From an uncultured Sutterella sp. (lineage in GTDB: Bacteria; Pseudomonadota; Gammaproteobacteria; Burkholderiales; Burkholderiaceae_F): DNA of 64,000 nt. Both the position numbers and the translations under genes were made by a program. Positions 18,527 through 26,813 of the stretch are shown here, piece after piece. Numbering within the stretch: the first letter of the stretch is position 1; each line of letters opens with the position of its first letter. The notes below the pieces were generated by a model, which did not search any database, was not told where the DNA came from, and was given only the letters and a program-made list of their open reading frames with translations. The DNA is taken from NCBI GenBank assembly GCA_900545275.1, contig UQYG01000004.1, positions 62,001 through 126,000 of the forward strand. The letters are read 5' to 3'.

Positions 18527-18558
18527 CCTTACCGTCGGTAAGCTTACCGACGGCAAGG
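18527..18558. promoter_or_regulatory. Long palindrome, candidate operator between AKR and MFS genes
   Basis: The core at 18532-18553 is CCGTCGGTAAG followed directly by its exact reverse complement, 22 bases with no spacer. The symmetry extends to 18527-18558 with CCTT/AAGG arms and one mismatched pair. It lies about 110 bases before the MFS ATG and 250 bases before the AKR ATG. The absence of a loop argues against a terminator and for a dimeric repressor site. No TetR- or MarR-type gene is visible next to it. Confidence 0.7.
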
Positions 18559-18666
18559 TTATTTCGAAACATCTCCGCATTTTTTTCTTCTGAGCCCCCG
18601 CTTCTCCGAAATTTGAGGCAAAATTGCGCTCCTCGGGTTTTCACCGTGATAACCCCGATCAAACCA

Positions 18667-19854
18667 ATGAAAAATCAAAAGAAGAAGTCCCTCATGCCTC
18701 TGCACATCCTTGTTCTGGCACTCGGCACGCTTGCGCTCGGCATCGCCGAATTTTCGATGATGTCGATCCTGAACGCCGTCGCCGCCGACCTTCAGGTTTC
18801 CATTCCGGAAGCCGGCCACTTCATCGCCGCCTACGCCACGGGCGTCTGCGCGGGCGTGATGCTCATGGTCGTCTTCGCGAGAAACCTGCCGCTCAAACGT
18901 CTCCTTCTCATCATCGTGAGCCTCATCGTCGTCGGGAACGCTCTGACGGTCTTTGCCGACGGCTACGCCGTGATGGTGGCTTCCCGATTCCTCTCGGGTC
19001 TCCCTCACGGCGCCTACTTCGGCGTGGGCTCGATCATCGCGAGCGAACTTGCGAAACCGGGCAAGGCCTCGCGCGACGTCACGCTCATGGTGCTCGGCAT
19101 GACGATCGCCAACCTTGTGGGCGTTCCGCTCGGAAGCTTTCTCTCCTGGGCCGTCTCCTGGCGCCTCGTCTTCGGCATCACGGCCGTGACGGGCGTGATC
19201 GTCTTCCTTTCGGTCCTGCGCTTCGTGCCGGTCATGCCGGCTCTTCCCAACGCGGGATTCCGAGCGCAGTTCCGCTTTCTCACGCATTTGCGCCCGTGGC
19301 TCGTCATGGCGGCGATCTTTTTCGGAAACGGCGGCTTCTTTGCCTACCTCAGCTACGTGAACCCCACGATGGAGGAAGTGACGGGCGTGGCGCCCTCCTC
19401 GATGAGTCTCATCATGGCGGTCGTGGGCGCAGGCATGGTCGCGGGGAATCTCCTCTGCGCGAAGCTCGCCGGACGCTTCCCCGATCCAGCGCTCGCCTGC
19501 ATGGGCCAGGGCGTACTCTTTGTCGCGCTCGTGACCGTCTTCTTCGGCGCGGCACATCCCTTCATCGCGATTCCCGCGACCGTCGTGGCGGCGGGATGCT
19601 GCTTCTTCATCTCCGGGCCCGAACAGATCATGATGCTGCAGGGCGCCAAGGAGGGCCGGCTTTTGGGGGCAGCCCTTGCGCAGACCTCGTTCAACGCGGG
19701 AAATGCCCTCGGCGCCTGGGTCGGCGGCCTTCCGATCGACGCGGGCAAATCCCCCGAGTGGAGCGCCCTGCCCGGCTTTTCGCTTGCCTTCACGGGTTTT
19801 CTGATCCTATATCTTCTCTGGTGGATCCACCGGGAAAAGCACCGCCAAAACTGA
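18667..19854 (+). CDS. MFS exporter, AraJ / DHA1-like
   Basis: A 395-residue major facilitator protein with about 12 hydrophobic segments and a C-terminal end rich in Arg/Lys/His (WWIHREKHRQN). The opening LHILVLALGTLALGIAEFSMMSIL matches the AraJ/YdhP-type sugar or drug efflux group, and SRFLSGLPHGAYFGVGS is the conserved segment after helix 4. The ATG at 18667 (MKNQKKK) is preferred; an in-frame ATG 54 bases upstream adds non-membrane residues. The candidate operator at 18527-18558 lies upstream and a two-way hairpin follows the gene. The substrate is unknown. Confidence 0.88.
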   Translation: MKNQKKKSLMPLHILVLALGTLALGIAEFSMMSILNAVAADLQVSIPEAGHFIAAYATGVCAGVMLMVVFARNLPLKRLLLIIVSLIVVGNALTVFADGYAVMVASRFLSGLPHGAYFGVGSIIASELAKPGKASRDVTLMVLGMTIANLVGVPLGSFLSWAVSWRLVFGITAVTGVIVFLSVLRFVPVMPALPNAGFRAQFRFLTHLRPWLVMAAIFFGNGGFFAYLSYVNPTMEEVTGVAPSSMSLIMAVVGAGMVAGNLLCAKLAGRFPDPALACMGQGVLFVALVTVFFGAAHPFIAIPATVVAAGCCFFISGPEQIMMLQGAKEGRLLGAALAQTSFNAGNALGAWVGGLPIDAGKSPEWSALPGFSLAFTGFLILYLLWWIHREKHRQN

Positions 19855-19906
19855 GAGAACAACATCGATCGAAAGCGAAAATCCTTTCGGTCGCTCCTCA
19901 TACGAA

Positions 19907-19937
19907 AATGTCCGGTCACACGAAAGTGCCGGACATT
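19907..19937. terminator. Bidirectional terminator hairpin between convergent genes
   Basis: AATGTCCGG (19907-19915) pairs exactly with CCGGACATT (19929-19937), and CAC/GTG extends the pairing inward. CTCGTTT follows on the plus strand and TTTTCG on the minus strand. It lies between the MFS gene and the cysteine-desulfidase-like gene, which ends at 19978. Confidence 0.7.
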
Positions 19938-19977
19938 CTCGTTTGGCCCGACCGCCCTCAAGCGGGGCGGCCAGGAC

Positions 19978-21237
19978 TCACTTCGTTTCGAGCATCACGT
20001 TGATGATTTCGCGGTCGGTTCCGACCATGCCGCGGCTCGCGATGCGGCCGACGGCCGCCACCGTGGCGTCGACGTCGTTCTTGACGATCCCGTCGCCGCC
20101 CTTGAAGGCGCGGTCGTTCTTGACCATGTCGATCGCAAGGAGCGCCCCTTCGACGCTCATGGCGATCTTCGAAGCGCAGGACGATTTCGCGCCGTCGCAG
20201 ATGAGGCCCGACGTGATGGCGAGCGCATTCGAGATGACGCGTTCGATGTCTTCGGTCGAAAAGCCCAGAAGATAGGCGATGCCGGCGCCACTGCCCGCTC
20301 CGGCGCTCACGGCGCCGCAGTATGCGGAGAGTTTGCCGATGCCTTGCTTCAGGCACACCGTCACGAGGTCCGAGAGCAGGAGCGCTCGCAGAAGTTCTTC
20401 TTCGGACTTCTTGAGGTGTTCGGCGTAAATGAGAACCGGCATGCTCGCCGTGATCCCCTGATTGCCCGAACCCGACACGATCACGACGGGCAGTTCGCAC
20501 CCGTTCATGCGGGCGTCCGACGCGGCCGCCGCAAAGGCACGGGCACGCACGGCAGGATCTTCAGGGTCGCGGGCCATGAGAATGCGCCCGATCGTGGCGC
20601 CCCATTCGCCCGAGAGTCCCTGTTCGGCGATTCCGCGGTTGCAGCGAAGCTGGCGTTCCAGGAGCGGACGCACATGATCGAGCGGCATCACGCGGGCGGC
20701 TTCGATGAGTTCGGCGACGTGCCAGCTCTCTACGGGGTGTTCCTCTTCGGGACGGTCCCCTTCCTCCCAAACGACCTTGCCGTCCTCCTCGATGCGGGTC
20801 ACGTTCGTGTGCGACGTGCGGATCACGGTCGAAACACTGTGACCGTTCAAATGTCCCGTTACGCGGATAAAGAAGACGTCGGGTTCGTTTGACTGACGCA
20901 CTTCGACGGGCGTCGTTTGAACGAGTTCGCGGATGCGGTCGCGCTCTTCGGGCGTGATCGCGGCGAGCACTTCGAGGGCCGCCTCGGGCTTCGCCGCCAC
21001 GAACCCGGCGACGGCCGCGGCTTCAAGCCCCGTCAACCCGCCCGTGTTCGGGACGACCACGCTCTTGACGTTCTTCACAATGTTTCGCGAGACGTCGAGC
21101 TCGATGCGTTCGGGATAGCCCCCGAGACGCTTGGCGCAGATCGCCGCCGCATAAGCGAGTGCGATGGGTTCGGTGCAGCCCATCGCGGGCAGGAGTTCGG
21201 CGGCGAGCGCCGCTTCATAAACGGAGTACGGAATCAT
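19978..21237 (-). CDS. L-cysteine desulfidase-like protein (UPF0597 / CyuA-YhaM family)
   Basis: A 419-residue protein of the serine-dehydratase-alpha-like / CyuA family, whose characterised members break cysteine down to pyruvate, ammonia and sulfide using an Fe-S cluster. Visible family features are LLPAMGCTEPIALAYAAA with the first conserved Cys, VVVPNTGG, the Gly-rich VSGSGNQGITASMPV, and the C-terminal ICDGAKSSCASKI. The ATG at 21237 with GGGGG about 8 bases upstream is chosen over longer versions. No signal peptide is seen. It is divergent from the GntR gene. The family also includes proteins of uncertain substrate, so the enzyme name is an inference. Confidence 0.85.
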   Translation of the reverse strand: MIPYSVYEAALAAELLPAMGCTEPIALAYAAAICAKRLGGYPERIELDVSRNIVKNVKSVVVPNTGGLTGLEAAAVAGFVAAKPEAALEVLAAITPEERDRIRELVQTTPVEVRQSNEPDVFFIRVTGHLNGHSVSTVIRTSHTNVTRIEEDGKVVWEEGDRPEEEHPVESWHVAELIEAARVMPLDHVRPLLERQLRCNRGIAEQGLSGEWGATIGRILMARDPEDPAVRARAFAAAASDARMNGCELPVVIVSGSGNQGITASMPVLIYAEHLKKSEEELLRALLLSDLVTVCLKQGIGKLSAYCGAVSAGAGSGAGIAYLLGFSTEDIERVISNALAITSGLICDGAKSSCASKIAMSVEGALLAIDMVKNDRAFKGGDGIVKNDVDATVAAVGRIASRGMVGTDREIINVMLETK

Positions 21238-21657
21238 CGTTTGGTCCCCCTGAGATTCTGCAGAAAGTGCCTGCATTGTACAGAGTCGACGAAGAAAAAA
21301 CGGAAACGGAATGTATACCTCTCTTTTATCCGCACAATTCTTGGCCACTTTTCCCTCCTGCACGGAATATTCAGCGCCCCGCAAGGGACCGAAGCGTCCG
21401 TCCTTCGCGACCAGGTTTGGCAGATTTCGCACATCGGGAACAGACATTCCCAAAAAACAAGAAATTTGGTCGAAGAAAATCCTGTTGCGGATCCCCAGAA
21501 TCTCTCGTTAAAAAAACTCATTTGAAGGCGTCGCAACTCCTTTGGTTGTCGAGCTTTGCCCCCGTCTTTCCCGAAATTTTGAAAACTCGGAGGCAAAACT
21601 TGAAGACCTTCGCATCCAAAGAAACGCCAAGGGCCGCCGAACGCTTGCCGGCCCATT
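21238..21657. other. Non-coding, AT-richer divergent promoter region
   Basis: About 420 bases of lower GC between the cysteine-desulfidase-like gene and the GntR regulator. It contains a GTATAC palindrome within GAATGTATACCT at about 21309-21320, a plausible but unproven regulator site. No gene is supportable. Confidence 0.4.
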
Positions 21658-21685
21658 TTGCAGACTTTCTCAAACCTGCTACAAT
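21658..21685 (+). promoter_or_regulatory. Candidate sigma70 promoter of the GntR-dehydrogenase-XRE group
   Basis: TTGCAG (21658-21663) and TACAAT (21680-21685) are separated by 16 bases. The predicted start of transcription is about 25 bases before the ATG at 21719. Each hexamer is a partial consensus match only. Confidence 0.45.
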
Positions 21686-21718
21686 TCCCGCATTTTCAGC
21701 CCCTCCCGGAGACATTCC

Positions 21719-22378
21719 ATGGATGACGACACCCTCTTTCGCGAAATTCACCAGCACATCCTGACGCAAGCGAAGGAAGGTCGACGCATCGACACGGAAA
21801 ACGAACTCGCCGAACGCTTCGGCGTGACGCGCTACAAGGTGCGAAAGGCCCTCTCGGTCCTCAGCCAAATGGGCGTCGTCGACCGCGCCCCCAAGCGCGG
21901 CATGACCGTCAACACGCTCGGCCCCAAGAACCTCTCCGCGCAGATCCAGGTGCAGATGGACATCGCGAACTTCGACATCCGAGAGTTCATCGAAGCGCGT
22001 CTTCTGATTGAAGTGCACATCATTCCGCTTGCGATCCGCCGCATGACGCCGGCGCTTCTCGGCAAGCTCGACGAAGCGATCTGCCACATCGAGTATTACG
22101 CCGGAAACGCCAAGGAAGCGGACCGCTGGGACCGGGAATTTCACCTTCTGCTCCTCGAAGCCTGCGGCAACCGCGTACTGCAGGTCTTCTCGGCCGCACT
22201 CGTCACCTACTTCGAAAAGACCTCTTCGGCTCTGCCGAAGAACAATCCCCAGTTCTTCCTCAACATCGCCCGCACGGAACGCGCGCTCCTCAACGCCATC
22301 CGGCGCGGCGACGAAGAGCTTGCCAAGCGCCTTCTTCGCGACCACCTGAGCGAACAGGTGGATCTGCTGACGCCCTGA
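21719..22378 (+). CDS. GntR-family transcriptional regulator (FadR/FCD subfamily)
   Basis: A 219-residue regulator. Residues 1-70 form the GntR winged helix with IDTENELAERFGVTRYKVRKAL as the recognition segment. The rest is a helical FCD domain with the expected Glu/Asp/His metal positions (for example DREFHLLLLEACGN). The ATG at 21719 has GGAG 9 bases upstream; the longer frame starting at 21542 is not GntR-like. A 2-hydroxyacid dehydrogenase follows 45 bases later on the same strand. By family habit its effector is probably a small organic acid related to that enzyme, which is an inference. Confidence 0.9.
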   Translation: MDDDTLFREIHQHILTQAKEGRRIDTENELAERFGVTRYKVRKALSVLSQMGVVDRAPKRGMTVNTLGPKNLSAQIQVQMDIANFDIREFIEARLLIEVHIIPLAIRRMTPALLGKLDEAICHIEYYAGNAKEADRWDREFHLLLLEACGNRVLQVFSAALVTYFEKTSSALPKNNPQFFLNIARTERALLNAIRRGDEELAKRLLRDHLSEQVDLLTP

Positions 22379-22423
22379 TTTCGACGCGAACGTTCCCAGA
22401 AAACTCATAACAAGGAGGAAAAC

Positions 22424-23404
22424 ATGTCGTTATCCGTCTCTTCCGACGTAAACGCTTCGACGGACCGCCCCGTGCTCGTCAGTCTTCTGCCCTCGCGCGC
22501 CATGCCGGGGATACTTCGCGAAGGCCTCGAACAGTGCGGGCGACTCTACTTCTGGCCCGAACTGCGATACGAAGAACAGGAACGAATCGGCACGCTCGCG
22601 TCCGTCCTCATCGGAACGGCGAGTTCCCGCGTCACAGCCGACACTCTGCGGCGCTTTCCCGCCTGCCGCATGATCGCGAGCTTCGGCGTGGGTTACGACG
22701 GCTACGACATGGCCGCCTTGAAGCGCCGCGGCATCGTTCTTACGAACACGCCCAACGTCCTCTCGGACGACGTCGCGGACCTCGCGTTCGCGATGATCCT
22801 CAATCTTTCACGCGGCATCGGACGCGCAGACAGCTGGCTTCGCGAAGGGCGTTGGCCCGACGGGGGTTTTCCGCTTCAGACGCGAGTCTCCGGCAAGCGC
22901 CTCGGAATTTTCGGACTCGGCCGCATCGGCAGCGAAATCGCCCGCCGCGGCGAAGCCTTCCACATGCAGATCGGCTACACGGACCTTACGGGCAAGAACA
23001 CCAAGTGGCAGCGCTTCCCGACCTTGAAGGAACTCGCCGTCTGGAGCGACTATCTCGTCGTGATCGTCCCCGCCACCGAAGCGACGCATCACGTGGTCGA
23101 CGCGGAAATTCTCATGGCGCTCGGCACGAAGGGCTACCTCATCAACGTCGCCCGCGGCTCGGTCGTGAACACCAAGGCGCTGATCGACGCCCTGAAGACC
23201 CGCACGATCGCGGGCGCCGGACTCGACGTCTTTGAAAACGAACCCTACGTCGAGGCGGACTTGAAAACCCTCCCCAACACGATCCTCACGCCCCACATCG
23301 GGACGGCGACGATCGAGACGCGCCGCATGATGGCGGACCTCGTCGTTCGCAACGTCCACGCCTTCGTGAACGGCAACAAGCCGATCACGCCGGTCGCGAA
23401 CTGA
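22424..23404 (+). CDS. D-isomer-specific 2-hydroxyacid dehydrogenase
   Basis: A 326-residue NAD(P)-dependent dehydrogenase. The nucleotide-binding motif is LGIFGLGRIGSEIARR. The catalytic Arg lies in VARGSVVNTKALIDAL, the Glu in LDVFENEP and the His in LTPHIGTAT, so the full Arg/Glu/His set is present. It resembles glyoxylate/hydroxypyruvate reductase-type members more than PdxB or SerA, as no extra C-terminal domain is present. AAGGAGG precedes the ATG. It lies between the GntR regulator and the XRE gene, and all three are probably cotranscribed. Confidence 0.9.
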   Translation: MSLSVSSDVNASTDRPVLVSLLPSRAMPGILREGLEQCGRLYFWPELRYEEQERIGTLASVLIGTASSRVTADTLRRFPACRMIASFGVGYDGYDMAALKRRGIVLTNTPNVLSDDVADLAFAMILNLSRGIGRADSWLREGRWPDGGFPLQTRVSGKRLGIFGLGRIGSEIARRGEAFHMQIGYTDLTGKNTKWQRFPTLKELAVWSDYLVVIVPATEATHHVVDAEILMALGTKGYLINVARGSVVNTKALIDALKTRTIAGAGLDVFENEPYVEADLKTLPNTILTPHIGTATIETRRMMADLVVRNVHAFVNGNKPITPVAN

Positions 23405-23420
23405 CGCGGAGACCCGGGGC

Positions 23421-23762
23421 ATGCCGATTCTCCTCACCGAAACGCCCGGCAAGGGCGACGAAGTCGTCTTCACGCTCCGGGCCCCCAAGGAAGAGGCCGC
23501 GGCGCTTCGCCGCATCCTCACGGGACTCGAATCGCTCTCGCACGTTGGGAAACCGCTTCCCCAACGCGAGGGAGAACCCTTCGAGCGTCTGCGTCAGCAC
23601 CGTCTCCTTCGCAATCTCACGCAGAAGGACTTGGCCAACGCCGTGGGAACCACGCAGTCCTACCTCTCGAAATACGAAGCGGGGCTTCGGAAGATTCCGC
23701 CCGAAACAGCCGAACGCCTCGCGCACTTTTTCCAGTGCGACGTCACGGAATTTCTCGAATAA
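23421..23762 (+). CDS. XRE-family small HTH protein
   Basis: A 113-residue protein. Residues about 50-113 form a lambda-repressor-type helix-turn-helix (LLRNLTQKDLANAVGTTQ, then SYLSKYEAGLRKIPP). The first 45 residues are a short region of unknown fold. It starts 16 bases after the dehydrogenase stop with GGAG upstream, and ends 3 bases before the convergent MFS gene. It may autoregulate the operon; its targets are unknown. Confidence 0.85.
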   Translation: MPILLTETPGKGDEVVFTLRAPKEEAAALRRILTGLESLSHVGKPLPQREGEPFERLRQHRLLRNLTQKDLANAVGTTQSYLSKYEAGLRKIPPETAERLAHFFQCDVTEFLE

Positions 23763-23765
23763 GCC

Positions 23766-24980
23766 TCAGAGTCCCATCCTGCGGCGTTCACGAACGACCG
23801 CGATCCAGCAAAGCGTCGTAAGGACGCCCGAAAAGAGCATCACGCCCGCGTAGCGCGCGGCGTCTCCGAGAACGATCGGCACCCAGAGGGCTGCGGCGAG
23901 CGCAAAACTCGACGTGTGGAAGAACTGCTGCACCGAAGCGGCCATTCCTCGGTTTTTCGGGAAGTAGTCGAGGTTAAGCGTCGCCATGACGGGACGAGAC
24001 CAGCTCATCGCCGTCTGATAGAGACAGGGCGCCGCGATGACGAGCGGCCAGACCGGATCGGTTTCGAGTGCGAGGACGACGCCCAACACCCCCGACGCAA
24101 TCAAAACGGTCAGACCCGAAGCGAGGGTTTTACGCCACCCGAGGCGTCCGACGAGCCGTCCCGTCAAAAAGCTTCCGGCCATGGAAAAGACGATGAAGGG
24201 AAGCGTCAGATAACCGAAGTCCTCCACGCCCAACTGCATGATGTGCATGACGAAGTCGGCCCCTCCCGCCGTATAGACGATCCCGCCCATGAAGCAAAAG
24301 CCGTGCCCCAAGACGCCGAAGAGAAAGGCGCGGTGCCTGAGAAGCGTTCCGTAGGTGCGGACCGACTCTCCGAGACAGAAGGGACGCCTTGCGGCCTTCG
24401 GAAGCGACTCTTTGAGGACCGTCAGGCTCAGGAGGGCGATCGCGAGATTGAGAAGCGCAAGCGTCCAAAAGACCGCGCGCCACCCCCAATGTACCGTCAC
24501 GGCGCCGCCTACGATCGGAGCGAAAGCGGGCGCAAGCGCAAAGAGAAGCGTCATGAGGGCGAGCATCTTCGTCGCCGCGACGCCCGACCAGCGGTCGCGC
24601 ACGATCGCCATCGAGACGACGGGACCGACCGAGGCGCAAAAGCCCTGCACCACGCGCCAGAAAAGAAGCCACCCGAAGTGATCCGCCGCGGAGGCGGCGA
24701 GCGCCGCCGCGCAGAAACCGAGCGCTCCGCCCGCCACGACCCGACGGCGCCCGAGGGCGTCCGAGAGTGTTCCCACAAAGAGCGACCCCGCGGCAAAGGC
24801 GACGAGATAGACGGAGAGAGACTGCGAAATCACGTCGGACGAGACCCCGAAGGCTTCGGTCATCGCGGGAAAGGCCGGAATGTAGGTGTTGGCGGCAAAC
24901 GGTCCCATCATTTGAATGAGGGACAGCAAAAGTGCGTCGGCAAGCGTCGGCTTTCGGGGTTTTTCTTCTCTCTCGGGCAT
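23766..24980 (-). CDS. MFS multidrug transporter, Bcr/CflA type
   Basis: About 404 residues with 12 predicted membrane segments. The family signature is visible as FAANTYIPAFPAMTEAFG in helix 1, and the MFS motif A variant is GTLSDALGRRRVV after helix 2. It probably exports drugs or small metabolites by proton antiport across the inner membrane. The ATG at 24980 is chosen; a GTG at 24998 is equally possible, and neither has a good ribosome site. It is divergent from gluQ, with only 71 bases between them. Confidence 0.88.
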   Translation of the reverse strand: MPEREEKPRKPTLADALLLSLIQMMGPFAANTYIPAFPAMTEAFGVSSDVISQSLSVYLVAFAAGSLFVGTLSDALGRRRVVAGGALGFCAAALAASAADHFGWLLFWRVVQGFCASVGPVVSMAIVRDRWSGVAATKMLALMTLLFALAPAFAPIVGGAVTVHWGWRAVFWTLALLNLAIALLSLTVLKESLPKAARRPFCLGESVRTYGTLLRHRAFLFGVLGHGFCFMGGIVYTAGGADFVMHIMQLGVEDFGYLTLPFIVFSMAGSFLTGRLVGRLGWRKTLASGLTVLIASGVLGVVLALETDPVWPLVIAAPCLYQTAMSWSRPVMATLNLDYFPKNRGMAASVQQFFHTSSFALAAALWVPIVLGDAARYAGVMLFSGVLTTLCWIAVVRERRRMGL

Positions 24981-25051
24981 TTCGGGCGTCGCTCGCACTA
25001 CAATTCTTGGAATCCTTTCATTCTAATTCCAATTTTTCGCCTTCCGACATC

Positions 25052-25927
25052 ATGAGCCGCTATCGAGGACGATTCGCCCCCTCCCCTACGGGACGCCTGC
25101 ACCGGGGAAGCCTGGTGGCGGCAATGGGAAGCTGGCTCGACGCCCGCGCCCACGACGGCGTCTGGCTCGTGCGCATCGAAGACGTGGATCCGCCGCGCGA
25201 CATTCCGGGCGCGGCCGAAGACATCCTGCGCGTTCTTGCCCGCCTCGGACTCGCCTCCGACGAACCGGTGGTGTGGCAGAGCACCCGCGACGACGCCTAT
25301 GAAAAGGCGCTCGACCGTCTTCGCGAAAAAGGGCTCCTCTACGGCTGCGCCTGCTCGAGAAAAGAAATTCTCGCGCGGGACGCCGAACTCGGCCTTCCCG
25401 CCGGCGTCTATCCGGGAACCTGCCGCAACGGCACGGGCGGACGCCCCGCGCGGGCGCTTCGCTTTCGCCTCCCCGACCGGACGCTCGGCTTCACGGACCG
25501 GCTCTGCGGACATTTCGAGCAGAATCTTCCGCTCGAGGCGGGCGACGTCGTCATGAAGCGCGCCGACGGGCTCTGGGCCTATCAGCTCGCCTGCATCGTC
25601 GACGACATCGCCTCGGGCGTGACCGACGTCGTGCGCGGCGCGGACCTTCTCGACAACACCCCGCGGCAGATCGCGCTCATCGAGGCTCTCGACGCCCCCG
25701 TGCCGCGCTACCTGCACCTTCCGCTCGTTTTGAACGACCGGAAGGAAAAGCTCTCGAAGCAGCAGGGCGCCGTGCCGCTCGACGAGACGAACCTTCTGGG
25801 CGAGCTGGAATTCGCCTGGACGCATCTCGGCTTTGCGCCCCTGGGCGCCGATTCGATCCCGGCCTTCTGGCGCGCGGCCGTGCCGCTCTGGCGCGAACGC
25901 TTCGCAAAGGAGGCCGATCATGGTTAA
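25052..25927 (+). CDS. gluQ: Glutamyl-Q tRNA(Asp) synthetase
   Basis: GluQRS attaches glutamate to queuosine at position 34 of tRNA-Asp. The 291-residue protein is a GluRS catalytic core lacking the anticodon domain, as expected. The HIGH-like motif is FAPSPTGRLHRGSL, the KMSKS-like motif is KEKLSKQ, and the zinc set is YGCACS plus YPGTCRNG (Cys-x-Cys, Tyr, Cys). The ATG at 25052 begins MSRYRGRFAPS, normal for the family. The next gene overlaps its stop, so gluQ leads an operon with a DMT transporter and the methyltransferase-HNH gene. Confidence 0.94.
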   Translation: MSRYRGRFAPSPTGRLHRGSLVAAMGSWLDARAHDGVWLVRIEDVDPPRDIPGAAEDILRVLARLGLASDEPVVWQSTRDDAYEKALDRLREKGLLYGCACSRKEILARDAELGLPAGVYPGTCRNGTGGRPARALRFRLPDRTLGFTDRLCGHFEQNLPLEAGDVVMKRADGLWAYQLACIVDDIASGVTDVVRGADLLDNTPRQIALIEALDAPVPRYLHLPLVLNDRKEKLSKQQGAVPLDETNLLGELEFAWTHLGFAPLGADSIPAFWRAAVPLWRERFAKEADHG

Positions 25928-26813
25928 GGCGTCCTTTTGGATGCTCGTCGGGATCTTTCTCTTCACCCTCACGGCGGCGCTCGCAAAGGTCATGGCCTCG
26001 GAGGGCTTCGGCATTTGGGAAATCGTCTTCTGGCGCTCGATCGTAGGGTGCCTTTTCTGCGCCGCGGTGATGCGAAAAAAAGGAATTTCTCCCGCCACGC
26101 GCTTTCCGGTGCGCTACGTCGTGCGCTGCACGGTGGGAACCGTGAGCATCGCTCTGAGCGTCTACACCCTCACCGTCATGCCGATCGCAACCGCGCAGAC
26201 CCTCACCAACACGGGGCCGCTCTGGTTCTGCGTCTTTCTCGCGGTCGCCGCGCTCTTCACCTCCTACCGATTCGACAAGGTCGTTTTGCTCGCCGTGCTC
26301 GCGGGTTTCGGCGGCGTTCTTCTCATTCTGCGTCCCGACGTATCGCAGGGCGTCACGACGACGGCCGCCGTCGCGGGCGTTCTTTCGGGCCTCACTTCGG
26401 GCGGCGCCGACTTCATGATCCGGCACCTTACGCACAAAGGGGAGCCGGGTGAACGAATCGTCTTTTACATCATGCTCGCGGGGAGCCTCACGGGCTTCGT
26501 CTTCGCCTTCGGCGACGGATGGCACGACGTTACGCCCTTCTCGATTCTGCTTCTTTTCGGCGTAGGATTCTCCGCCACGTTCGCGCAGATCGCCACGACC
26601 TACGCCTGGGCGAAGGGCCACGCGCTCGTCAACGCCGTCTTCAGCTTCTCGGGAATTCCCTTTGCGCTTCTTTTCGGCGTCGCGCTCTTTGGCGAAACGA
26701 TCGATCTCGTCGCGCTCCTCGGCATGGCGGTGGTCGCGCTCGCGGGGATTTTCGCGACGCTGCGGCGCCTCAAGGCGGAACAAAAGGCTGCGCGACTTGG
26801 AGGTGCCTCATGA
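25920..26813 (+). CDS. EamA-family DMT transporter
   Basis: A 297-residue protein with about ten hydrophobic segments in two EamA repeats, the drug/metabolite transporter layout. Its ATG at 25920 overlaps the end of gluQ by 8 bases and has AAAGGAGG upstream inside gluQ. The longer frame from 25833 is not used because it lacks a membrane-like start. The stop overlaps the next ATG (ATGA), so three genes are translationally linked. The substrate is unknown; many EamA proteins export amino acids or metabolites. Confidence 0.88.
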   Translation: MVKASFWMLVGIFLFTLTAALAKVMASEGFGIWEIVFWRSIVGCLFCAAVMRKKGISPATRFPVRYVVRCTVGTVSIALSVYTLTVMPIATAQTLTNTGPLWFCVFLAVAALFTSYRFDKVVLLAVLAGFGGVLLILRPDVSQGVTTTAAVAGVLSGLTSGGADFMIRHLTHKGEPGERIVFYIMLAGSLTGFVFAFGDGWHDVTPFSILLLFGVGFSATFAQIATTYAWAKGHALVNAVFSFSGIPFALLFGVALFGETIDLVALLGMAVVALAGIFATLRRLKAEQKAARLGGAS

